Below are positions 35,231 to 42,656 of a stretch of 64,000 nucleotides of DNA, one piece after another. The notes beneath the pieces are model-generated. The model made no database searches. It was not told the origin of the DNA and saw only the letters and a program-made list of their open reading frames with translations. The stretch lies in NCBI GenBank assembly GCA_019636035.1, contig JAHBYI010000003.1, positions 1-64,000 of the forward strand, given 5' to 3'. Every line of letters starts with the position of its first letter. Position 1 is the stretch's first letter. The DNA is from Candidatus Paracaedibacteraceae bacterium (lineage in GTDB: Bacteria > Pseudomonadota > Alphaproteobacteria > Paracaedibacterales > Paracaedibacteraceae). Position numbers and translations under genes: made by a program.

Positions 35231-36736
35231 TCAGTTTAAAATGAGATTTGGTGCACTCCAATTGAGTGTATTGAGTGTATAGCTACGCTCTAAAACGTCA
35301 TGGCTTCGTAGATCCTTTAGATTAAGATCAATCCACGTTGTGAGATCTTGATCGGGATTTGTTTGCAACAACGATATTTGCTCATAGGCATGGTTATGAA
35401 CAACTATATGATCGATCACTTGTTCAGCTGCAAGATGCTTGGCATCAACCAGCCCCTCAATATCCGAAACGGGTTGGATGCTGTACGTGCTATCGTTCGC
35501 CTCGCCTGTCCCTGTTGCGACTAAAATACGTAACGTTGCAACTGCGATGTTATAGTGCCGTTCAAGGCGATAAGCCACAAGTTTCCCTTGGATTTCTCCT
35601 TGCGGGATAACACTGTGGATGATCTTAATATTATGGTCTAGTGTTAAATCAAGCCCATCAACAAATGGAATTTGGCATGTTATCTCTAATGCCCGAGCTG
35701 AATACGCTAAGTGAGATCGAGCAATATCCAAAGCTTGATCCACAGCGTCTCGCCCCTCAGGCGTATCAAAGAAAGAAGACATCACCGATTCGGTGTGACC
35801 GTTTGTTAAACGGAGCTTTATTGTTCGCGGTGGACGTTGAGTGTTTTCCAAATATCGATTCTTATGCATCATAGTGAAAGTCACTATTTCACGACGTTTT
35901 TGCCGATAACACCACTCAACAACTAATGTTCCCTTTAGCCAATTGATCTTATAAACCTGTCCCTTAATCTCAGGGGTTTTCAAAGGATAATGTCCTAACA
36001 CTCCCGTTTTAGACGGTGTAAAGGTCATAAGATTACTGTTAACCACAGCATACCCGCTCCGCCCCAACAATTGCCCCGTTTTAGGCCAGCTCGACAGCAA
36101 TCCCGAAGCTGAAAGCGTACAAATACGGCCTTGGGGGAATTGTGCTTCGATCTGAGGCAATAAATTTGCTTCTCCACGGCAAATCTGAGTCCATTCTTTT
36201 GTCAGTGTCACCTCAACGCTCGGCAATGGCGTATCGCTAAGTTGTAGCTTTAGGCTATTGGCTAGAATTTCCCGATTGAGCGTTCTCTGATGCCTGCCCT
36301 TAAATAAATCAGACAGGATAAAATCACTTCCCAACCGATTATAACAAGGCAATTGTGTTGTAAATTCCAGATAGTCAAACAATTTACCGGATTGAACAAA
36401 TTGATTATCACGAACGCCGCGCATGACCTTTTGATAACTGCTCTCTAAATTGGTTAGGGTTGCATAAAGACTTATGCGTTTAGTTTGCTCATCAATAGCC
36501 TTTGGGATACCGGAAAACTGACCTTTGAAGAGAGGCTCAAGCCCCCCACGATCATCTGTTGCAATATAGGCCCAGCCTCGGTCAGGCAAATTTTCTGTTG
36601 CAGGTAAAACTAAATCGGCAACGGGAATCCGCCCCTCCCTGTGATCAATCGAAAGTTCAAGTAACTTAATCGGTAACTGTTGCGCAAGTTCTTCGAACGT
36701 ATGGGTTGGTTGGCATAAATATAAGTAAATTGACAT
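35231..36736 (-). CDS. Large tail/baseplate-like protein (501 aa)
   Basis: Starts MSIYLYLCQPTHTFEELAQQ and is rich in beta strands (DRGGLEPLFKGQFSGIPKAI; VEWCYRQKRREIVTFTMMHK) without membrane segments. It is the largest gene of the right part of the phage module, and its length is consistent with a hub or baseplate component. I cannot name the family. It starts 126 bases from the divergent EamA gene. Confidence 0.5.
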   Translation of the reverse strand: MSIYLYLCQPTHTFEELAQQLPIKLLELSIDHREGRIPVADLVLPATENLPDRGWAYIATDDRGGLEPLFKGQFSGIPKAIDEQTKRISLYATLTNLESSYQKVMRGVRDNQFVQSGKLFDYLEFTTQLPCYNRLGSDFILSDLFKGRHQRTLNREILANSLKLQLSDTPLPSVEVTLTKEWTQICRGEANLLPQIEAQFPQGRICTLSASGLLSSWPKTGQLLGRSGYAVVNSNLMTFTPSKTGVLGHYPLKTPEIKGQVYKINWLKGTLVVEWCYRQKRREIVTFTMMHKNRYLENTQRPPRTIKLRLTNGHTESVMSSFFDTPEGRDAVDQALDIARSHLAYSARALEITCQIPFVDGLDLTLDHNIKIIHSVIPQGEIQGKLVAYRLERHYNIAVATLRILVATGTGEANDSTYSIQPVSDIEGLVDAKHLAAEQVIDHIVVHNHAYEQISLLQTNPDQDLTTWIDLNLKDLRSHDVLERSYTLNTLNWSAPNLILN

Positions 36737-36815
36737 GTTATCCTCATAGCTAAAAAGTCGATCGAATAAATTAAGTGGACAATTTGTAAGACGAATCCTA
36801 TATTTGATTTAAAAT

Positions 36816-36836
36816 GGCGCATTAGAGTGATGCGCC
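36816..36836. promoter_or_regulatory. Inverted repeat in a divergent promoter region
   Basis: GGCGCAT and ATGCGCC around a 7-base loop, between the divergent phage gene and the transporter. It could be an operator or a 5' leader hairpin. Confidence 0.3.
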
Positions 36837-36861
36837 CTAACTACTATAAACAGAGAACAAA

Positions 36862-37794
36862 ATGGACAATACATCCACAGCTCCCGAGGGCACGATTGAT
36901 CGCCTCGCCCGTATGAACCTTGTTGGTTGGTTTTTCCGTAAGGGATATCCTCAAGGGGCTTTTTGGGCAACAATGATCTGCGTCGTCAGTGTTACGAACG
37001 ATGTCCTAATGCGCTTTTTAGGGGAACGCCTTCACGTTACAGAAATTATCTTTTTCCGCTTCCTCTTTAGCATGGTCACGGTTGTTCCGCTTATGCTGAG
37101 CCACGGCCTATCTGCCTTTAAAACATCTCGCCCCATGATGCACGTCGGTCGTGCTATCCTTGGAGTTGGTGGAATTGGCGCGTGTTGTTATGCCGTTAAT
37201 GTCATGCCTTTGAATGTAAACACATCCATTATGTTTTCTCAGCCTTTGTTCTTCTTACCGCTAGCCGTTTTACTGCTCAAAGAACGTGTTGATGCCCCGC
37301 GTTGGGTTGCCACACTTGTTGGTTTTGTTGGCTTGATGATTATTTTGCAACCTGGGGAAAATACATTTCGCTGGATCACTATGGTTCCTGTTGCTGCTGC
37401 CCTTCAGTTTGCTCTTTTGGATATCATGGCCAAGAAAATGGTTGCCACAGAATCAACCTATAACATGTTGTTCTACTTTGCCTTTGGAACGACAGTTGGT
37501 GCTTTCGTACCCGCCCTTTTCTTTTGGCAAACACCAACCATGGAAGAGTTAGGCTTGTTGATCCTGTTAGGTATTGGTGCGAACCTCATCCAAGTTTGTT
37601 TAATTCGTGCCTTTACAGCAACTGACGCCTCAGCTTTGATGCCATTCCGTTATGTTGAGTTTATCTTTACAACACTGGTTGGATTTATGATCTTTAGTGA
37701 AATTCCAACACAGATTACCCTGATCGGCGTTGTCTTGATTATTGCAGGCACAGCCTTTCTCAGTTACTACGAATCAAAACGGAGCGTATCCTAA
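36862..37794 (+). CDS. EamA/DMT-family transporter
   Basis: 310-residue membrane protein with about ten helices in two EamA repeats (FWATMICVVSVTNDVLMRFL; AALQFALLDIMAKKM). The substrate is unknown; family members export amino acids or metabolites. It is on the opposite strand to the phage genes on both sides, has its own terminator, and interrupts the module between the tail-terminator region and the late tail genes. It was therefore probably inserted, or the module was rearranged around it. Confidence 0.88.
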   Translation: MDNTSTAPEGTIDRLARMNLVGWFFRKGYPQGAFWATMICVVSVTNDVLMRFLGERLHVTEIIFFRFLFSMVTVVPLMLSHGLSAFKTSRPMMHVGRAILGVGGIGACCYAVNVMPLNVNTSIMFSQPLFFLPLAVLLLKERVDAPRWVATLVGFVGLMIILQPGENTFRWITMVPVAAALQFALLDIMAKKMVATESTYNMLFYFAFGTTVGAFVPALFFWQTPTMEELGLLILLGIGANLIQVCLIRAFTATDASALMPFRYVEFIFTTLVGFMIFSEIPTQITLIGVVLIIAGTAFLSYYESKRSVS

Positions 37795-37798
37795 ACAA

Positions 37799-37825
37799 AA
37801 GCCGCTGAAATCAGCGGCTTTTTTT
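37799..37825 (+). terminator. Intrinsic terminator of the EamA gene
   Basis: AAGCCGCTGA and TCAGCGGCTT form a 10-base stem with an AA loop, followed by seven Ts. It may also serve the convergent phage gene. Confidence 0.9.
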
Positions 37826-37828
37826 ACG

Positions 37829-38323
37829 TTAAACCTCTTCCAACTCCATCTGCCATCCTGTTTTAACACCCCACTCATCCGTTTTAAGGAAATATCGCAC
37901 AATTCGCATGGTTAAGATAGGGCGATAGCTAACATAACAGGATTGCTGAGTTGCGATCGTGATTTCCTGTCGATCATAGCAAATAATGGGCAAGGGATTG
38001 TGGTGCTCATCAATAACATGAATGGATCCGATCACAGGGATACGATCTAATTCTATTTTCCCGCCATTTGATTTTTGCCATAGGCGTTGAATACAACTAA
38101 TTTCAACAATTGAACCAACATCAAGGCTGTCGGTTGCAATAACGGACTTATCCTCACACGAGATCGTGGTTTTGTATTTCTTGCCGTTTGTCCCCAAGAA
38201 AACCAAATCCCCGTTGACTGTACGGCGAAATTGTCCCATCGCCAAGGGGACTAATTCCTGAATACACCCTCGGGCAGATAAAGGCGGGAATCCTGATCCT
38301 GAAATAACGAGTTCTGTTTCCAT
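37829..38323 (-). CDS. Phage/GTA module protein, possible tail component (164 aa)
   Basis: I chose the ATG at 38323, with TGAGG six bases upstream; an ATG at 38335 overlaps the small ORF before it. The protein has a beta-rich core (GQFRRTVNGDLVFLGTNGKK; VSYRPILTMRIVRYFLKTDE) and conserved-looking Cys/Trp residues. It follows the tail-terminator-like gene, where a tail tube protein would be expected, but I cannot confirm that identity. Confidence 0.5.
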   Translation of the reverse strand: METELVISGSGFPPLSARGCIQELVPLAMGQFRRTVNGDLVFLGTNGKKYKTTISCEDKSVIATDSLDVGSIVEISCIQRLWQKSNGGKIELDRIPVIGSIHVIDEHHNPLPIICYDRQEITIATQQSCYVSYRPILTMRIVRYFLKTDEWGVKTGWQMELEEV

Positions 38324-38331
38324 AGTAAACC

Positions 38332-38424
38332 TCATTGTACCCAGCGGGGTAATTCAATCGGAAGTGTTCGTTCCTGATTCTCTATTTCTTGATTCAATAA
38401 GTCTAAAAGCTCTTCTCTTGTCAT
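38332..38424 (-). CDS. Very small ORF in the tail region (30 aa)
   Basis: Codes MTREELLDLLNQEIENQERT followed by LPIELPRWVQ. Its end overlaps the next frame (ATGA), and it sits directly after the tail-terminator-like gene. RcGTA-like clusters have a short chaperone-type ORF in this region. It could be that or a chance ORF. Confidence 0.35.
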   Translation of the reverse strand: MTREELLDLLNQEIENQERTLPIELPRWVQ

Positions 38425-38426
38425 CT

Positions 38427-38813
38427 TTAGCCTCTTAACACCGTTTCATAATGGTGACTGACTGTTTTCTTATCCCCTTTTTTTGAGATATCAACCACAC
38501 TCCCCATTAATTTGATGATCGCTGTTCGACCATCCGGTAACTCTAACGTTTTGCCATCAAGGCAACGGTTTATTTTCTGGGAACAATCAAAGCTTGTTTT
38601 GACACCAATATTCCCATCGAGACAAACAGTTCTGAACTTAATCTTTGACTGAACGGTATTCGCGCCAAGCTTAAGATTTTGCTCAATTTCATCAAGTTCC
38701 AACAAACAACATGGAAAAACCATGTCTGTATGAGGCGTGATATAAAAATTTTGTTCTTCTATATTTGTTTGCAAATGCGACTTAACTGTCGCAAGTAAAG
38801 AAAAGTCGCTCAT
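38427..38813 (-). CDS. Tail terminator-like protein (gp8/DUF3168-like)
   Basis: 128 residues from the second ATG (MSDFSLLATVKSHLQTNI). It has the small alpha/beta layout and length of the tail-terminator or minor tail proteins that follow the head-tail stopper in HK97/GTA modules. The identification rests mainly on gene order. Confidence 0.55.
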   Translation of the reverse strand: MSDFSLLATVKSHLQTNIEEQNFYITPHTDMVFPCCLLELDEIEQNLKLGANTVQSKIKFRTVCLDGNIGVKTSFDCSQKINRCLDGKTLELPDGRTAIIKLMGSVVDISKKGDKKTVSHHYETVLRG

Positions 38814-38859
38814 GACTTTCACTCCAGCCTTTCAATAAACAAATTTTACAAGGGGAACC

Positions 38860-39156
38860 TTAAGATCCGGTTAAATCAGCGCAACTTTTTGCGAAAAACC
38901 GGATATAATCTCTTGTTTTATAAAATGATTTTGGGCAATCAGCCCACATACCATGCCAATAGATTCGATCAACTTTATAGCCATGGGGACGCATCCGAAT
39001 ATCCAACAGCAAAGAGTCGCCGTCTGTCCCCTTTAGCCTAACATCAGCCCAAACTGTTGCATCATGTGACCAGCGTTCGGCAACATCCCCATCCGGTGTA
39101 TCGACGATTTGACGACGCCAGAGTTGGACTTTCTCTGTTAACAAACTGGTTTTCAT
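38860..39156 (-). CDS. Head-tail stopper/adaptor-like protein
   Basis: About 98 residues from the internal ATG at 39156 (MKTSLLTEKVQLWRRQ), which lies at the end of the connector gene; an upstream GTG at 39234 is less likely. KVQLWRRQIVDTPDGDVAER and TVWADVRLKGTDGDSLLLDI match the layout of phage head-tail joining proteins (phage_H_T_join). It closes the head before the tail joins. Confidence 0.7.
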   Translation of the reverse strand: MKTSLLTEKVQLWRRQIVDTPDGDVAERWSHDATVWADVRLKGTDGDSLLLDIRMRPHGYKVDRIYWHGMWADCPKSFYKTRDYIRFFAKSCADLTGS

Positions 39157-39659
39157 GATAGACCTACCCTGCGATACGGCGAGATCAGCTGAAGTAACAT
39201 AAGATACTGTTCCTTTGAAATCTGTGTTCGGCACTCATAATGACACGCTACATGATTTAAGATGACTTGCCTTAAAGGCGGCGGGACATCCATTGGACGG
39301 TCACCAAAACCGCAGGTATACAGAACCTCAATATGAGGATACGGCCTTGAAACAGACACAATTGAACCTCTCTCAATGTTATAAGGCAGACTTTTCCGCT
39401 GACCATCCGACGTTATACCAACGACAGAAACAATACCGATCAGGTTTTGGGTTGGCAGATGAATCCTTTGTTTTGATGATCTGATCCGATAGGTGGCAGT
39501 CAATAAGGGGGATTCAATTAAATCTTCAACCCATCCCATGGCCACATAGATCAAATGCAGCAAATAGTCATCATCATCAACATGATCAAGGCGCAAATGC
39601 GCCTTAACCTGCTGAAGCGAGACAACCGGCGTATCCGGTTTTGTCACGACTTCATACAT
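39153..39659 (-). CDS. Head-tail connector protein (gp6-like)
   Basis: 168 residues from MYEVVTKPDTPVVSLQQVKA, the start of which lies just after the capsid stop. The segment LQQVKAHLRLDHVDDDDYLL followed by AMGWVEDLIESPLL is the typical helical start of phage gp6-like connectors (DUF3168/phage_gp6 type), and the C-terminus PPPLRQVILNHVACHYECRT fits the same family. Confidence 0.8.
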   Translation of the reverse strand: MYEVVTKPDTPVVSLQQVKAHLRLDHVDDDDYLLHLIYVAMGWVEDLIESPLLTATYRIRSSKQRIHLPTQNLIGIVSVVGITSDGQRKSLPYNIERGSIVSVSRPYPHIEVLYTCGFGDRPMDVPPPLRQVILNHVACHYECRTQISKEQYLMLLQLISPYRRVGLS

Positions 39660-39660
39660 C

Positions 39661-40761
39661 TTATTCCCCTTTGAAAGAAATGATTTTAATAGCATCAAAG
39701 TTGATGACATCACCCCCAACACGTTTCGTTGCATAAAACTCAACATAGGGTTTAGCTGAATACGGATCACGCAAAACATTCATTTGCGAACGGTCAACCA
39801 CTTGATAGGATTTTGACATGTTGGCAAAAATGATTTTATCTTGATCCGCAGGCAGATCATCACAAAGGTGAACAGGATACCCTAGCAAAAGGTTTGGCTG
39901 ATCAGCACTGATTGATGCCTGCCAAAGATAAGCACCACTTTTATCTTTCATCGTACGGATCTTAGATGCTGACTTACGTGACATAACCCAACATGCACCA
40001 TCAAGATAGTCAGATTTCATCGCATAAAATGCCTCAATGATTTTGTCAGCACCGTCTTTCTCAACCATAGAGATAGACTCAATTTTACCCCATTCACCTT
40101 TTCCAAGATCAACAGTCGGATAGGTCAAAATCCCCTTAGGTTTTCCGTCGCCACTTCCAAAAAGAAAAGCTTGGTTTTCAGTTTTCGCCATTTTATCGGC
40201 AATCCGATCAGCAAGCCACGATTCGATATTCACAGCAGAATCATCAAGCATCCGCTGACTAACGCGTGGGCGCGCATAAATCTCATGCACAGGAATAGAA
40301 ATCTTAGCTAAGTCTGGTGTTGATGTTTCATCCCGGTTTGCTGTTTCAGAAACCCAACCCACATCAGGTTCAGTTTTTTCGATGAGCATATCCATACTAT
40401 CGTTGGTAATCGTTGCAACAGATGAAAGCCTGCGAATCGTTGATCGGGCATTCAAATGTTGATTGATCAATGTCACTGCCGAATCCGGGACTAGATATCC
40501 CCCTGCTGCATCATTGGATGAAATCATTGCTTTGGCAGAAACATCATCAATTCCCTTGCGAACAAAGCGGCCAAAACCATCTGTTGATTCTACCGTTGAG
40601 GCAACAACTTGGGGGCGACGCAAGGCAACTTCGACCTGATTAAGGCGTTCTGTTGTCTTTGTCAGATTTTCTTCGACCTTGGCCATTTTTTGCTCATGAT
40701 CCGTGGTAAAATCCTTTACCGAAGCATTAAGTTCAGCCAATGTAGTTGTAATTTCAGACAT
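39661..40761 (-). CDS. HK97-family major capsid protein
   Basis: 366 residues. An N-terminal coiled coil (about residues 1-45, TTLAELNASVKDFTTDHEQK) is the scaffolding delta domain cut off by the protease. The HK97 fold follows (DAAGGYLVPDSAVTLINQHL; YARPRVSQRMLDDSAVNIES; FLFGSGDGKPKGILTYP; YPVHLCDDLPA). It overlaps the protease gene by 8 bases. The protein is full length, so head assembly could still be possible. Confidence 0.92.
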   Translation of the reverse strand: MSEITTTLAELNASVKDFTTDHEQKMAKVEENLTKTTERLNQVEVALRRPQVVASTVESTDGFGRFVRKGIDDVSAKAMISSNDAAGGYLVPDSAVTLINQHLNARSTIRRLSSVATITNDSMDMLIEKTEPDVGWVSETANRDETSTPDLAKISIPVHEIYARPRVSQRMLDDSAVNIESWLADRIADKMAKTENQAFLFGSGDGKPKGILTYPTVDLGKGEWGKIESISMVEKDGADKIIEAFYAMKSDYLDGACWVMSRKSASKIRTMKDKSGAYLWQASISADQPNLLLGYPVHLCDDLPADQDKIIFANMSKSYQVVDRSQMNVLRDPYSAKPYVEFYATKRVGGDVINFDAIKIISFKGE

Positions 40762-41317
40762 ATAACGAGTTCCTTTCTTGAGTTAAACGACGAGCTTTAA
40801 GCATTTCACCAAGCTCCTTTATCTGACGGATGATTTCATCATCCAGATCAAATTCCTTGACTGCGGTCACTTTTGCATCGGGATTGGCGGCAAAGGTAAC
40901 CAACGAAATTTCTAAAAGATCGACTTCAGTTAAGACCCGCGTCTTCTTAGTCCCATCTCGGGTTGCTTTTATAGGGCGGAATCCAATCGACATGCTATCA
41001 ATAACACCAGCCTTCATCAGAGCATAAGCATCACGGCCGGCCTGAAGTTCTAAGAGCAAACGCCCCTTGACGTAAAGGCCGTGCTCATCTTCGTAAATCT
41101 CTTCCCAGATACCAATAGGTTTGCGTTGATCGTGTTGCCATAGCATTTTTGGCATACGCCCTTTTTCTCTCCACTTTGCAAGGGATACAGCAAAGGCTTG
41201 GCGTGCCACCACTTCTTGGTGATGATCCGTAACGTCAAAGACACTAGCATAGCCACAAAAAAAGCCATCTTCTTGATGGCTCTTGACGGAAAATGGGATG
41301 TTAACTTGAGTTGTCAT
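40754..41317 (-). CDS. HK97-family prohead protease
   Basis: Serine protease that removes the capsid scaffold. Visible catalytic region: MLWQHDQRKPIG (His) and VIDSMSIGFRPIKA (Ser), with the FCGYASVFDVTDHHQEVVAR start typical of the family. 187 residues. It lies between portal and capsid as in all HK97/GTA modules. Confidence 0.92.
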   Translation of the reverse strand: MTTQVNIPFSVKSHQEDGFFCGYASVFDVTDHHQEVVARQAFAVSLAKWREKGRMPKMLWQHDQRKPIGIWEEIYEDEHGLYVKGRLLLELQAGRDAYALMKAGVIDSMSIGFRPIKATRDGTKKTRVLTEVDLLEISLVTFAANPDAKVTAVKEFDLDDEIIRQIKELGEMLKARRLTQERNSLYV

Positions 41318-41332
41318 GGGTTCTCCTTAAGG

Positions 41333-42511
41333 TTAAATTTTGTCGCCATTCTCAAGGGGGCCATAGCCCACAGCTTGGCGTTTTTCATTAATGGTCAGAA
41401 AATCTGACGTCTGGATTTTAGACCAGAGAGCTTCACGACGCTGAGCCAAAGCCGGTATCGCATCAACATCATAGGACAAGCGAAGTTTATCGCCGAACAT
41501 CGGGCATAACCAGAGATTGAATTCAGCGATCAAAAACTCCATCAGCGGAATAATGGTGTCTTCCCACAAGTGATATCGGGCTTCTTTGTAATTGGCAAAG
41601 GTAGCATCGCCACTAATACCGACAAGCATGGGTGGAACGCCAAAAGCTTGTGATATTTCCCGTGCGGAAATATTCTTTCCTTCAATGAAATCAAGATCTT
41701 TAGGACTAAGCCCCATCTCTTTCCAATCAAAATCCCCTTCCAGAACCATAATTTTACCGGCGTTATTATGCCCTTCATAAATTCGATGGATATCATCCCG
41801 CAAAGAATCCCGTTGTTTTTCTGACATGGATTGACTATTCCCGGGCTTAAACATCAAGGCACCGCTCGGACGTCCACCATTTTGCAGCAACGCCAGATTA
41901 TGTTCAGCAACAACGTTATGCTGGTCAATCGATCGAGCAGCAGCCTCAATGGGACTCATACCATACCAATCATTTAAGGGGTGAAAGTTTTTGATATGCA
42001 ACACAGATGAATTGCCGGTTACAGGGTCAGTTTCCAAAAGGCGTTTTCGCCCATCCACCTCATATTCAAAGGCTGTAACCATTCCCGCAGTATTAGGGAT
42101 AACCTTCATGCGATCGGGTCTCAGTGAATAGAGTTCTCTCACCCGCCCCGTTCGATCAGCAATTGCCTCAATATAAGCATTTCCAGCCAACAAAAGATGC
42201 CCAATAACACTCTCCATAAAAGAAGAGCCCGCTTGGCGCGGGCTTGGGCAATTAAGTAAATCTAACAGAGGGTGACGTTCAAGTTCATGATCGTGATCAT
42301 ATAAAAGCCACGGCACACTGCCAACACCACGAGCAATAAGGCTAACACATCGATACACAATAACATTTTTCTGATAACCTTCATCGGCAAGCAAACTATA
42401 GTTTCTGGGCGTCCAAACAGCCTTTCCCAACGTATTATAAGCAATATACGAAGCAACGCCGCTGGATTTTGGCGTCAAGCGATACGGCCAAATTGATTTT
42501 AGAAAATTCAT
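41333..42511 (-). CDS. HK97-family phage portal protein
   Basis: Twelve-subunit ring through which DNA enters the head. 392 residues with typical segments: CVSLIARGVGSVPWLLYDHD, GNAYIEAIADRTGRVRELYS, SPIEAAARSIDQHNVVAEHN, LQNGGRPSGALMF and ISQAFGVPPMLVGISGDATF. It is the first gene of the module here; no terminase gene precedes it, since a terminator and an unrelated Sel1 gene follow upstream. Confidence 0.93.
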   Translation of the reverse strand: MNFLKSIWPYRLTPKSSGVASYIAYNTLGKAVWTPRNYSLLADEGYQKNVIVYRCVSLIARGVGSVPWLLYDHDHELERHPLLDLLNCPSPRQAGSSFMESVIGHLLLAGNAYIEAIADRTGRVRELYSLRPDRMKVIPNTAGMVTAFEYEVDGRKRLLETDPVTGNSSVLHIKNFHPLNDWYGMSPIEAAARSIDQHNVVAEHNLALLQNGGRPSGALMFKPGNSQSMSEKQRDSLRDDIHRIYEGHNNAGKIMVLEGDFDWKEMGLSPKDLDFIEGKNISAREISQAFGVPPMLVGISGDATFANYKEARYHLWEDTIIPLMEFLIAEFNLWLCPMFGDKLRLSYDVDAIPALAQRREALWSKIQTSDFLTINEKRQAVGYGPLENGDKI

Positions 42512-42525
42512 AGAAATTCCTTCAA

Positions 42526-42556
42526 TAAAAAACCACCTGACTCAAGAATCAGGTGG
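42526..42556 (-). terminator. Intrinsic terminator of the Sel1-repeat gene
   Basis: On the minus strand CCACCTGA and TCAGGTGG form an 8-base stem with an 8-base loop, followed by six Ts. It separates the Sel1 gene from the phage module. Confidence 0.88.
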
Positions 42557-42656
42557 TGAACAGACTTTTTCAAATTACAGAAATACTTGTATCTCAACTT
42601 CTTTTTTTAGTCAAGATGTTGGGACTAACAATATTTGCCCATCCCTTAGGGTCTAG

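Noticed and set aside
33477..42511. Complete inducible prophage
   Set aside because: No integrase, terminase, tape measure, repressor or att repeats seen; the module is GTA-like and reduced.
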